A DNA stretch of 64,000 bases, taken from the NCBI RefSeq assembly GCF_013823385.1, contig NZ_PNMA01000006.1, positions 62,001 through 126,000 of the forward strand, in the 5' to 3' direction. This DNA comes from Hyphomonas sp. Its GTDB lineage: Bacteria > Pseudomonadota > Alphaproteobacteria > Caulobacterales > Hyphomonadaceae. Both the position numbers and the translations under genes were made by a program. Each line of letters begins with the position of its first letter. The first letter of the stretch is position 1. This document shows positions 48,060 to 57,320 of the stretch, in pieces. Under the pieces are notes generated by a model. It was not told where the DNA came from, searched no databases, and saw nothing but the letters and a program-made list of their open reading frames with translations.

Positions 48060-50948
48060 ATGAGATATGTCAGTTCCCTCCTGCTGGGCGCCGCCGCGCT
48101 CTGGACGCCAGCCGCAATGGCAGAGCCGCCCGCAGCAGGCCATCAGAGACAGGCGCTGGCCACAGTCGACATCCCTCAGCAGCCGCTCTCCTCGGCGCTC
48201 AGCGCTTTCGGCGCCCAAACCGGCGAAGTGCTCGTCATCCTGACACCGCCGGGAATGCTTGCTGGAAAAAGGGCGCCTGCGCTGAGCGCAACGGCGCCCG
48301 TGGACGATCTGCTGCGCGCGCTCCTGCTCGATACGGGCGTTCACTTTGAACGCGACCCGGCCAACGCCATTGTCATCAGCGAGGCTCCGGCAGCGCCCGC
48401 GCCTGCCCCCAATGGCGAACCCTTTGGCTTTGAAGCCCCCCGCTATCTCGCCCCGGTCGTCGTCTCCGGCAGCTATTTTGCCAGCCTCACCTCCGCCATT
48501 CTGCGGGAGCGCGCTGCCGGCAGCCTGATGGAAGCGATAGACGCCACCGATATTGGAAGTTTTCCGGCGCAGAACGCGGCCGAAGCCTTGCTGCGGGTGC
48601 CCGGCGTCAGCGTCTCCCGGGATCGCGGCGAAGCCCTGTTTGTCGGCGTCCGGGGCCTGCCCGCCAGTTTCCAGAGTGTCGCCCTCAACGGTGTGCCGCT
48701 GGCGGTTAACGAGAATGTACGCGACAGCAATCAGGATGGCCGGCAATTCCGGTTCGATATCCTGCCCACAGAGATCATTGCCGGAATTGACGTCATCAAG
48801 GCGCCCACCGCCGCCATGGATGAAGGCGCCATCGGCGCGGCGATCAATGTCCGCACGTTCCGGCCGCTGGACCTGCCAGAGGCCACCCGCGTGTTCACGG
48901 CGTCCGCGAGCCATACAGACCTGCCAGGCAGCACGGAGCCCAGGCTGTCAGGGATCGGCAGCTGGCAACATGCAAGCGGCAAGGCGGGCCTCATCGGCGC
49001 CCTCACCTACAGTGAGCGGAGCGTTCGCCAGGACCGGATTACTTTCGGAACCTGGGAGGAGATCGACCTGCCGGGCGAGACGGGCAAGGTTCTCGCGCCG
49101 ACCTCCTTCCGCCCAACGCTGGAGCGGGAAGACCGCGAGCGCCTCGGGCTGAACACAGTTGTTCAGATTGAACCCCGCGCCGGGCTGAGCTTCGATGCCG
49201 AAGCCTTTTATGTGCGGCTCGACGGGCGCTACCGGGAGCTGACCTACTCTGCCGACCTCGATCCGGCGACGGTTGAGCCCGATAGTCTCCTCTTCCGGTC
49301 CGGCGTGGTGGTAGGGTTGACCGGGCGGGCCGCCAGCCAGATCGGCTATGAAGAGTCCTGGCTCACCCATGACAACCTGTTTCTGACGAGCGGGGTGCGC
49401 GTCGAAAACGGCAACCAGGAAATCAGTGCCCGGATCGCCTATGCCGAAGCGGGCAGCCAGACCAGGGCGCCCATTACTCGCACGCGCATTAACAGTCCGG
49501 ATGTGGGCCGGGTGAGTTTTGAAGTCCCGGCGCTGTTTGAAGGCGTACCGGATATCCGCTTCCTCGACGGAGATCTGGAAGACCCCGGCCTGCTTGCCTT
49601 CCGCCGCATCGAATATCGGAACCAGGAAAGTCTGGATACCGACCAGTCCGCCCAGATTGACCTGCACAGCACCGTGGACCGCGGTGTCTGGAGCGATCTG
49701 CGGGCTGGCCTGAAATACCGCCTCCGGGAACGCGATTACCGCCGGCGGGACCGGCTGTTTACCCAGAACAGCGGGTCATTTTTCCCTGCATCCTTCTACC
49801 TCCCCTTTCCGGCCGGCAATTTCCTTGGCGGGGAAGCCGGTGAACTGCCCCGCCGCTGGCTGCTGCCAGACGCTTCGGCCTTTGCCGATGCGGCCAACTT
49901 CATCCCCAACTTCGAGGCGCCTTCCGGCGCCGACCTGCGCAACTCCTACAGCATCTCTGAGCAGATCTGGGCCGCCTATCTCATGGGGGAGTTTTCTGCC
50001 GATCCCGGCTTTGCCCGCATAAGCGGTAATGCCGGCATCCGTTTCAGCCACACCCATCAGGTATCGGAAGGTCACGCCTTGTCCGGCCAGACCCCAATCG
50101 CCGTGTCAGCCGAAGCCGATTATTCAGATGTCCTTCCGGCCGCCAATCTCCTCGTCAGCTTTGACCGGGGCCTTGATCTGCGGGCCTCAGCAGCGCGCGT
50201 GATCACGCGCCCATCCCTTGCCGACCTCGCCCCGCGTCTGACCCTCAATTCTTCAGGCCAGATCTTCGAGGCAGTCGGCGGCAACCCCGCGCTCAAACGC
50301 TATGAGGCCTGGCAGGGAGACCTGACCGCAACCTATTTCCCTTCAGAGAACAGCCGGCTGCACGCCGGGGTGTTCTTCAAAAAATTCGATACATTTGTAT
50401 TTAATCAGACAACTGATATAGAGATCGATGGGCGTATCTATGCGCTGACGGCACCGGCGAATGGCGGAGACGCGCTGATCTACGGAACGGAACTTGCCCT
50501 GTCCCACCGGTTTGCGGATTTGCCCGCGCCTTGGAATGGTCTTGGCCTTGAGGCAAACTATACAAGGGCCCGCAGCAAGGCCACCTATGCGCCAGGCCTG
50601 TCAGACAGTCTTGAGAATGTGGCGGGCGAAAGTTTCTCGATCAGTGGCATCTACGAACAGGGGCCGCTTCAGGCCCGGCTGGTGTTCAACGCCCTCGGCG
50701 AAATTCCACAAGCGGTGGGAACAAATGATCCACTGGCCGCAAACACCGAAGGCTTCCGCACCCTTGACGGCATCCTCGGCTGGCGCGTGACCGGCAAGGT
50801 CGAGGTGTCGCTTGAGGCCCAGAACCTGACAGATGAAGCCCAGTATTTCAGTTCCAGGGGCGACCTGTTCAGCGGCTACACCCGCTATGGGCGCACCTTC
50901 GCCCTGACGGTCCGCTACAGAACAGATGCCGGACAAAGTCCTCATTAA
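48060..50948 (+). CDS. TonB-dependent receptor with STN signalling domain
   Basis: 962 aa from the ATG at 48060, opening a signal peptide (MRYVSSLLLGAAALWTPAAM) cut near residue 22. An STN (secretin/TonB short N-terminal) domain follows at about 30-110 (ATVDIPQQPLSSALSAFGAQTG through LLLDTGVHFE), as in FecA-type signal-transducing receptors. The plug has DIGSFPAQNAAEALLRVPGVSVSRDRGE and VRGLPASFQSVALNG, the Xanthomonas/Caulobacter-type receptor pattern. The C-terminus is RYGRTFALTVRYRTDAG. It would signal to the FecR/ECF pair at 55431-57045 while importing its ligand. An upstream in-frame ATG at 47973 gives no signal peptide. Confidence 0.88.
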   Translation: MRYVSSLLLGAAALWTPAAMAEPPAAGHQRQALATVDIPQQPLSSALSAFGAQTGEVLVILTPPGMLAGKRAPALSATAPVDDLLRALLLDTGVHFERDPANAIVISEAPAAPAPAPNGEPFGFEAPRYLAPVVVSGSYFASLTSAILRERAAGSLMEAIDATDIGSFPAQNAAEALLRVPGVSVSRDRGEALFVGVRGLPASFQSVALNGVPLAVNENVRDSNQDGRQFRFDILPTEIIAGIDVIKAPTAAMDEGAIGAAINVRTFRPLDLPEATRVFTASASHTDLPGSTEPRLSGIGSWQHASGKAGLIGALTYSERSVRQDRITFGTWEEIDLPGETGKVLAPTSFRPTLEREDRERLGLNTVVQIEPRAGLSFDAEAFYVRLDGRYRELTYSADLDPATVEPDSLLFRSGVVVGLTGRAASQIGYEESWLTHDNLFLTSGVRVENGNQEISARIAYAEAGSQTRAPITRTRINSPDVGRVSFEVPALFEGVPDIRFLDGDLEDPGLLAFRRIEYRNQESLDTDQSAQIDLHSTVDRGVWSDLRAGLKYRLRERDYRRRDRLFTQNSGSFFPASFYLPFPAGNFLGGEAGELPRRWLLPDASAFADAANFIPNFEAPSGADLRNSYSISEQIWAAYLMGEFSADPGFARISGNAGIRFSHTHQVSEGHALSGQTPIAVSAEADYSDVLPAANLLVSFDRGLDLRASAARVITRPSLADLAPRLTLNSSGQIFEAVGGNPALKRYEAWQGDLTATYFPSENSRLHAGVFFKKFDTFVFNQTTDIEIDGRIYALTAPANGGDALIYGTELALSHRFADLPAPWNGLGLEANYTRARSKATYAPGLSDSLENVAGESFSISGIYEQGPLQARLVFNALGEIPQAVGTNDPLAANTEGFRTLDGILGWRVTGKVEVSLEAQNLTDEAQYFSSRGDLFSGYTRYGRTFALTVRYRTDAGQSPH

Positions 50949-51094
50949 ACTTCTGAAATCTGCACCCTCGATGAACCTTTCATGAAGAATGCGCGCCGCG
51001 CGCAAAACTGCCCCGGCCCGCCCGTCTCCCCTCTGAACTTGCGGCGAACAATGCCGCGGGAAACCGGCCCGCGCCGGACAACAGGAGATGGACA

Positions 51095-53863
51095 ATGTCG
51101 TTTGGAAAGTTCAACTGGTCGGGCTCTGCGCTGATCGCCAGCGTCTCAGGCGTGGCGCTGATCATCTCGGGGGCAGCGCATGCTCAGACAGCTGAGGATG
51201 AGCGCGTTCTTGAGGCGGTCATCGTTCAGGGCAGCCTCTCTGATGGCCTCAACCGCGCTCTGGACGTCAAACGCAACGCTGACTCCATTGCCGATGCCGT
51301 GGTCGCCGCCGATATCGGCAAACTGCCCGCTGTCAACGTCGCAGAGGCCCTGCAACGGGTTCCGGGCGTCACGATCGTGCGCGAAGCCGGCGAAGGCCAG
51401 TTCATCAGCGTCCGCGGTCTCGGACCCAACTTCCAGTCGGTTACCCTCAACGGCATGCCGATGGCCTATAACGAAAACATCCGCAATTCCGGCCAGTCCG
51501 GGCGCCAGTTCCGTCTGCAGGTGTTGCCGTCTGATCTGATCGACGGAATTGTGGTCACCAAGACGCCGACGGCCGATCTGGTTGAAGGCGGCATCGGGTC
51601 TTCGGTGGATATCCGCCTGCTCAATCCTCTGGAGCGCGACACATTCCTGAGCGTGAGTGGTTACGCTGGCTATGAAGAACGCACCGACAAGGTAAAGCCC
51701 AACGGCTCGATCGCCGCCGGCTGGAAGAATCCCGCCAACACGTTCGGCGTCATGGGCGGCCTGTCCTATTCGGCGCGCGATGTGCAGTTTGACCGTCTCC
51801 GGACGGGCTGGACGGACGCGACCATTGAGGGCCTCGGAACGGTCCGTATTCCCGGCGACGTCCAGCCCTATCTGGAACTCGAAAACCGCGAGCGGATCAG
51901 TGCCGTTGGCGGCATGCAGTGGCGCCCGACGGATGACCTCGAACTGGGCATCGACGGCTTCTACTCCCTGTTCAACAACGAGACGACTGAACGCCGGCTG
52001 ACCTACTATATCCCCAGCCAGATTTCGCGGCTCGACCTGTCATCGGCTGTGGTGGAAGATGGCCGGCTGGTCGCTGGCACCATCAACGGCGCCCGCATCC
52101 GGAACTATGCCGAGTATCTCGATCAGGCGCATGAAAACACCCAGATCAACGCAAAGGCCTCCTATGACATCGCAGGCTGGACGCTCCAGCCGCGTTTCAG
52201 CTATGCCAGCGCAAAGAGCGATCTGGAAACGCCGATTCTCCGCGTCCAGTATCGCACGGCAAACGGGGCCGGCGGCAACCTCACCTTCGATTTCCGCGGG
52301 GATCCGGTTGGCGACGCGAAAATCCGTGCACTGTATACGGATCTGGACCTCACCGACCCCTCTGCAATGATCTTCGAGAGCCTCGCGGTTCGCCCGATCA
52401 ATTCCGAGGATGAAGACAAGACCTTCACCTTTGACGCCACCCGCGATCTTGATTTCAGCCTTGCCGGGGTCAACGTCACCCGCTTCAAGGCGGGCGTTCA
52501 GGCTTCCGAGCGCTTCCGTGACTACCAACGCCGCGACCGCTCCAACACGGTTCTGCGTGACGGCGTAACGCGCACCGGGGCATTCCTCGGCGCGCCCGTT
52601 CCATCGAACGCCTTCGACCAGTCGATCGGTACGTTCCAGCCCTGGACGAATGTCGACTGGGATCTCTTCCGTTCGTCCTATGTGATCGCGGGCGAGTTTG
52701 ACGGCGTAAACCCCAGCGCCAGCGCGCTGGCGGCCACCAGCGCTGACCTGCAGAACTCCTATTTCATCGAAGAGGATATCAAGGCCGCCTATGCGCGCTT
52801 TGACTTCACCTCCCAGGTGCAGGGCACACCGCTGCGCGGCAATTTCGGGGTGCGCTATGTGACGACCGACACGATGGTTGAAGGAACGATCGTTGCGCCG
52901 GTTGTGAATTCCCAGGGCAATGTGGTTACCCAGGTCACGCCGAGCCGTACGAGCGGCAGCTATGAGGAAATCCTGCCCAGCCTGAACCTCACCTTCGATC
53001 TTTCCGACAACTTCCTGTTCCGCCTCGGCGCGGCCAAGACGATGACACGCCCTTCGCTGTCGGAACTACGCAACTCCATCAACACCAACAGCGTCACCGT
53101 CACCAACATCTTCCGTCTCGGCGCCGCCGCGCTGGAAGATCCCACCCTCAACCTCAACGCCAGCGCCGGCAATCCGGAGCTGAGCCCCTACACCTCCTGG
53201 AATCTTGACGCCTCGCTGGAGTGGTACTTCGACAATTTCGGTGCGTTCACCGTCGCAGCCTTCCACAAAGACATTTCCGACTATATCGCCAACGACTTCC
53301 AGACCCGGACGCTCGCCTTCGCCGTGAATGATGGCAGCACGCTTCCGGTGGACATCCTGGTGGCCACGCCGGTCAACATTGGCGACGCGACGATCTCCGG
53401 CCTTGAATTTGCCTTCACCAACAAGCTTGAAATGGGGCTCGGCATCTCCGCCAGCGCCACCTTTGCGACCTCCAAACTGGAGCTCGACAAGCGCGGCGTC
53501 GGCATTCAGTCCGCCAGCATCCAGGGCGTGTCGGATACCAGCTTCTCGGTGACCCCGTTCTTCGAACGCGGCCCGTTCGAGGCCAATCTGAGCTATACCT
53601 ACCGCAGCGACTACCTCACCGATTCCGGCGCCGTCGTCACGTCTCAGCCGACCCCGGCAGACGTTGTTGCCAACTATCAGAAAGGCTATGGAATCCTCGA
53701 CTTCGGAACAAGCTATCAGTTTACGGATAAACTTGAAGTCTTCCTTCAAGCGGTCAACCTGCTCGACAGCCGCCAGACCTCCTTTGCAGGTTCGGAAGCT
53801 GAGCTGACCGAGATCCATACATTCGGACGCAGTCTGAACATTGGTGCCCGTTATCGCTTCTAG
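51095..53863 (+). CDS. TonB-dependent receptor, Xanthomonas/Caulobacter type
   Basis: 922 aa. Signal peptide ends at AHAQ (residue 31). TonB box-like EAVIVQGSLSDGL, then DIGKLPAVNVAEALQRVPGVTIVREAGEGQ and VRGLGPNFQSVTLNGMPMAYNENIRN (about 74-130), the TonB-Xanth-Caul family fingerprint, and a C-terminal barrel ending NIGARYRF. The preceding gene is a similar receptor with an STN domain; this one has none. Family members often take up oligosaccharides or other large organics. It is upstream of a PHP-type hydrolase, ECF sigma factor and FecR. The start ATG has CAGGAG upstream. Confidence 0.92.
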   Translation: MSFGKFNWSGSALIASVSGVALIISGAAHAQTAEDERVLEAVIVQGSLSDGLNRALDVKRNADSIADAVVAADIGKLPAVNVAEALQRVPGVTIVREAGEGQFISVRGLGPNFQSVTLNGMPMAYNENIRNSGQSGRQFRLQVLPSDLIDGIVVTKTPTADLVEGGIGSSVDIRLLNPLERDTFLSVSGYAGYEERTDKVKPNGSIAAGWKNPANTFGVMGGLSYSARDVQFDRLRTGWTDATIEGLGTVRIPGDVQPYLELENRERISAVGGMQWRPTDDLELGIDGFYSLFNNETTERRLTYYIPSQISRLDLSSAVVEDGRLVAGTINGARIRNYAEYLDQAHENTQINAKASYDIAGWTLQPRFSYASAKSDLETPILRVQYRTANGAGGNLTFDFRGDPVGDAKIRALYTDLDLTDPSAMIFESLAVRPINSEDEDKTFTFDATRDLDFSLAGVNVTRFKAGVQASERFRDYQRRDRSNTVLRDGVTRTGAFLGAPVPSNAFDQSIGTFQPWTNVDWDLFRSSYVIAGEFDGVNPSASALAATSADLQNSYFIEEDIKAAYARFDFTSQVQGTPLRGNFGVRYVTTDTMVEGTIVAPVVNSQGNVVTQVTPSRTSGSYEEILPSLNLTFDLSDNFLFRLGAAKTMTRPSLSELRNSINTNSVTVTNIFRLGAAALEDPTLNLNASAGNPELSPYTSWNLDASLEWYFDNFGAFTVAAFHKDISDYIANDFQTRTLAFAVNDGSTLPVDILVATPVNIGDATISGLEFAFTNKLEMGLGISASATFATSKLELDKRGVGIQSASIQGVSDTSFSVTPFFERGPFEANLSYTYRSDYLTDSGAVVTSQPTPADVVANYQKGYGILDFGTSYQFTDKLEVFLQAVNLLDSRQTSFAGSEAELTEIHTFGRSLNIGARYRF

Positions 53864-53962
53864 GAACTGTACTGCAAAATGCGGCGGCAGAAGGCCGCCG
53901 CAGACCAGCCGCAAGGCATGGCCGGGGGCGCAAGGCCCCCTTTTGCGCATCTGGAGAATATC

Positions 53963-55426
53963 ATGCTGAACCGCCTTTTGATGATCAGCTGCGCGTTGCT
54001 GGTGACCGCCTGTACTCAGCTGCCGGAAGATACCCACACACCGCCCCCTGACAGAATGGAGTGGCTTGCCGGCGATCACCATGTGCACAGCCAGTACAGC
54101 GTCGGCTGGCGGTTCAAGGGCGAAAGCTCGGCAGTTAGCCCGCCCCTGGCGAGGATCGGCGGCGACGCGATCTATCCCATCGGCCAGAATGCCGAGATGG
54201 CGCGGGCCCATGGGCTCGACTGGATGGTGACCACCGATCATGGCGGCCCCTTCCACAGCCAGATACATTATGAGCAGGCCTATCCGGACGTTCTGGATGT
54301 GCGCGAAGCAATGCCGGATTTCTTTCTTTTCTACGGCATGGAATTTGATACGCCCGGCGCCGATCACGCGACCCTGATCATGCCCCATTCTCCGCTGGAG
54401 GCAGACCACCTATTCGACCTGGAAAGCCGTTACAATAAGCGCGAACCCTTTCCGGCCTATCCGGAAGCCGATCAGGATCCCCGCATGAATGCCGCGGTGG
54501 CGGCCATGGCCGCGCTTGATCCGGCGCCCGTCCTGATCGTGAACCATCCGTCGCGGTCCATGGTCAACGGAGCGTATGGAAAGGTCAGCCCGGAGAAGAT
54601 GCGCCGCTGGCATGATATTGCGCCGGATATTGTGGTTGGCATGGAAGGCGCCCCCGGCCATCAGGCCCGCGCCGTGCGTCCCGACGGGCAGCTGGAGCCG
54701 ACTGCGCCGCGCGGGGGCTATGAAGACGTACCCACCTATGGCGGATTTGATCCGATGACGGCGCAGATTGGCGGCGTCTGGGATGCGTTTCTCAGCGAAG
54801 GGCGGCGCTGGTGGGTGACGGCCACCTCCGACATGCATGTCCACTGGACCCATGGCGGTGACGAATTCTGGCCTGGAGAGTATTCCAAAACCTATGTTCT
54901 TGCCGAGCGCAGCTACGCCTCCCTGTTGGAAGGCATCCGCCTTGGGCGGATGTTTGCCGTCACCGGAGACCTGATCTCCGGGGTACGCCTGGAAGCGGAA
55001 AGCACGGCCGGCAGGCGCCCTGTGGTCCCCGGCGAGACCCTGACGATCCGCCCCGGAAGCAATGTGACCCTTGCCTTTTCCCTTCGAGAGCCGGAAGGCC
55101 CGAATTTCAACGGAGACCATCCTGAAGTTCAGCGGGTGGACGTGATTGTCGGTGAGGTCACCGGCCCGGCGTCTGACCCAAACGCGGATGCTGCCCCCAA
55201 CAGCCGCATCGAAGCCCGCCTGTATCGGGATGATTTTGAAATTTCAGCCGACGGCTGGCTCACGGCCAGCATCACCCTGCCGCGCGTCGCCTCCGGCAAA
55301 TACATTCGCCTGCGCGGCACCAACAACCGGGATCATGAACCCGGCGCCGATCCTGCGGGCGACGACCCCTGGGCTGATCTTTGGTTCTACACGAACCCCA
55401 TTTTCATTTCTATGGAAGAGGAGTGA
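53963..55426 (+). CDS. PHP-domain metallohydrolase, lipoprotein (CehA/McbA-like)
   Basis: 487 aa from the ATG at 53963 (GGAG upstream), giving lipoprotein signal LLVTAC with Cys17. Metal motifs: LAGDHHVHSQYSVGW (about 37-51), MVTTDHGGPFHSQIHYEQ (about 90), LIVNHPSRS (about 194), VGMEGAPGHQ and TATSDMHVHW (about 292). They match the PHP fold of CehA/McbA-like phosphoesterases/esterases. It works outside the inner membrane. It sits between a TonB receptor and the ECF sigma gene 4 nt downstream, so it probably cleaves the receptor's substrate, an ester or phosphoester not identified here. Confidence 0.8.
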   Translation: MLNRLLMISCALLVTACTQLPEDTHTPPPDRMEWLAGDHHVHSQYSVGWRFKGESSAVSPPLARIGGDAIYPIGQNAEMARAHGLDWMVTTDHGGPFHSQIHYEQAYPDVLDVREAMPDFFLFYGMEFDTPGADHATLIMPHSPLEADHLFDLESRYNKREPFPAYPEADQDPRMNAAVAAMAALDPAPVLIVNHPSRSMVNGAYGKVSPEKMRRWHDIAPDIVVGMEGAPGHQARAVRPDGQLEPTAPRGGYEDVPTYGGFDPMTAQIGGVWDAFLSEGRRWWVTATSDMHVHWTHGGDEFWPGEYSKTYVLAERSYASLLEGIRLGRMFAVTGDLISGVRLEAESTAGRRPVVPGETLTIRPGSNVTLAFSLREPEGPNFNGDHPEVQRVDVIVGEVTGPASDPNADAAPNSRIEARLYRDDFEISADGWLTASITLPRVASGKYIRLRGTNNRDHEPGADPAGDDPWADLWFYTNPIFISMEEE

Positions 55427-55430
55427 ACGG

Positions 55431-56018
55431 GTGAATGGATCAGGTGGGGCGCTGCAGATGACCGAGGCCGGAAAACCTGCCGAAGGCGCCGGGCAGCGCG
55501 CGCTGCTGGAGCGGTTTTACCGGGACCACCGCGTTGGCCTTGTGGCCCGCCTGAGAAAGGTTTTCGGGCCGGGGCCGCCTTCTCCGGAAGATCTCGCCCA
55601 GTCGGCATTTGCCCGCCTTGCGGCGATGGATGATCTTTCCGTCATCAGAAACCCGAAAGCGCTCCTCTTCCGTATTGCGCTCAATTTCGGTTTCGACCAG
55701 CTTGACAAGCAGGCCGTCTCCCAACGCCTCTACGGAAGTTACAAAATTTACACAGAACACATGCAAATAGAGGCTCCCGAAACCGTCTATCTGGAAGAAG
55801 AACGTCTCGAACAAATTCACAAACTGATAGACACGCTTCCGGATTCCGACAGGGAACTCCTTCGCTGGTGCCGGTTGAAGGGGGAAAGCTTGAGCGCGAT
55901 TGCAGCTGAAAAAAGCGTCAGTGTTTCCACGCTGTCGCGCCGTCTGGCAAAGGTCATGGCGGACCTCAAACTCCGTCTTGAAGAGGACGGCCAGAAAGGC
56001 AGGGACCGGCATGACTAA
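55431..56018 (+). CDS. ECF sigma factor (FecI-like)
   Basis: 195 aa from the GTG at 55431, with GAGGAG upstream; an ATG at 55458 is an alternative. Region 2 is ALLERFYRDHRVGLVARLRKVFG with SPEDLAQSAFARLAAMDD (about 24-70). Region 4 is LPDSDRELLRWCRLKGESLSAIAAEKSVSVSTLSRRLAKVMADLKLRL (about 135-182). It directs RNA polymerase to promoters of the uptake system when released by the FecR-like protein. It follows the PHP gene by 4 nt and overlaps the FecR gene start by 8 nt. Confidence 0.85.
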   Translation: MNGSGGALQMTEAGKPAEGAGQRALLERFYRDHRVGLVARLRKVFGPGPPSPEDLAQSAFARLAAMDDLSVIRNPKALLFRIALNFGFDQLDKQAVSQRLYGSYKIYTEHMQIEAPETVYLEEERLEQIHKLIDTLPDSDRELLRWCRLKGESLSAIAAEKSVSVSTLSRRLAKVMADLKLRLEEDGQKGRDRHD

Positions 56019-57045
56019 ACCCGCCTCCAGGGCCGCTGAAGGCCTCGATACATCTCTGCCCATCGCCGAACAGGCCTTTTTCTGGATTGCCTATCTGGAA
56101 AGCGGCGAAGCGACGGATGAAGACTATGAGGCGCTGGAAGCCTGGCTCGACCAGGACAGCCAGCACGGCCCCGCGCTGCGCGACGCCAGATTGCTCTGGC
56201 AGGAGACAGGCGCGGCGCTCTCCCTGCCCGCCCGCGCGCCGTTGCCTCCGCCTTTGCACCGCCCTGCCCCGGCCAGCCGCCGTTTGCCCCGCGCCCCGGC
56301 CCGCTGGATCGCCGGCGCCGGCCTGCTCGCCGCATGTCTCGGCATCGGCCTCTTCATGATGCCGTTTACGGGTCTTGCGCCCCAGCCACCGGCAGCGACC
56401 ACTTATATGGCCGCCCGGTACAGCACCGCAATTTCGGAAGTGCGCCGTTTCGCGCTCGAAGACGGCTCGGAAATTGTGCTGGGCGGTGACAGCGCGGTCG
56501 AGATCACCTTCCGCGACAACAGCCGCGACGCCGTTCTGCTTCACGGACAAGCCTTTTTCGAGGTGGCCCCCGCGCCCGCGCGCCCCTTCAGCGTCGCTGC
56601 GGGACCGGCCAGCGTAACTGTTCTGGGTACGGCCTTTGATGTCCGCAAAGGCCCCCGCCAGACCACCGTATCGGTCGTCTCCGGAACCGTTTCCATCCGC
56701 GCGCTTGACTCAGCGGCCCCGCAGGTTCTGACAGCCGGCCAGCGTCTGTCGGTAGACAAAGGCGGCGGGTTTGGCCCGCTTCAGCGCTTTGAACCAAGCC
56801 AGGTTCTCGGCTGGCAGGAGCTGCGCTTCTCCTTTGAAGACACCCGGCTTGAAGATCTCATCGCGGATCTGAACCGCTATTCGCAGCCCCGGATCGAGCT
56901 TGCAGATGCAAGCCTGCGGGACATCAACGTCTCTGCCTCCTTCAGCCTCGATCAGAGTGATGCCATGCTGGCCAGCCTCGCCGCCGCCCTCTCTCTGGAA
57001 ATCGTGGAGGAGGACGGTCGGCGCATTCTGCGAAAGAAGAACTAA
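56011..57045 (+). CDS. FecR-type anti-sigma factor with STN-like C-terminus
   Basis: 344 aa. An N-terminal DUF4880-like part (AEQAFFWIAYLESGEATDEDYEALEAWLDQD, about 19-49) binds the sigma factor. A TM helix lies about 95-120 (WIAGAGLLAACLGIGLFMMPF). The FecR domain (RRFALEDGSEIVLGGDSAVEITFRD and VVSGTVSIRALD) follows in the periplasm. The C-terminal residues about 275-344 contain LEDLIADLNRYSQPRIELADASLRDINVSASF, like the STN/DUF4974 fold that contacts receptor signalling domains. It overlaps the sigma gene by 8 nt. Confidence 0.9.
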   Translation: MTKPASRAAEGLDTSLPIAEQAFFWIAYLESGEATDEDYEALEAWLDQDSQHGPALRDARLLWQETGAALSLPARAPLPPPLHRPAPASRRLPRAPARWIAGAGLLAACLGIGLFMMPFTGLAPQPPAATTYMAARYSTAISEVRRFALEDGSEIVLGGDSAVEITFRDNSRDAVLLHGQAFFEVAPAPARPFSVAAGPASVTVLGTAFDVRKGPRQTTVSVVSGTVSIRALDSAAPQVLTAGQRLSVDKGGGFGPLQRFEPSQVLGWQELRFSFEDTRLEDLIADLNRYSQPRIELADASLRDINVSASFSLDQSDAMLASLAAALSLEIVEEDGRRILRKKN

Positions 57046-57320
57046 GCCATACCCCCGGCCGCCTGTTTGTTGGATCAGCCGCGACCGCAGGCTGTTCCTG
57101 CGCTGACCGGAAAATTGCGCCCGCGCCGGAACCGATGCGGGTTTCATGCGCTGTTGGCATAGCACGTACACGGCTCTCAGGGCCTGAGGTCCGATTCGCA
57201 ACTGCGTGGGGAGAGAGTGTGCCGTTGCGATTCCGCGGCTGTAGGCATTGCCGCCTCCGCCCGAGACTGCCCCCGCCCCCCTTCCAACGGTGGGTGATAC
57301 AGAACGAAGGAGACAGATCG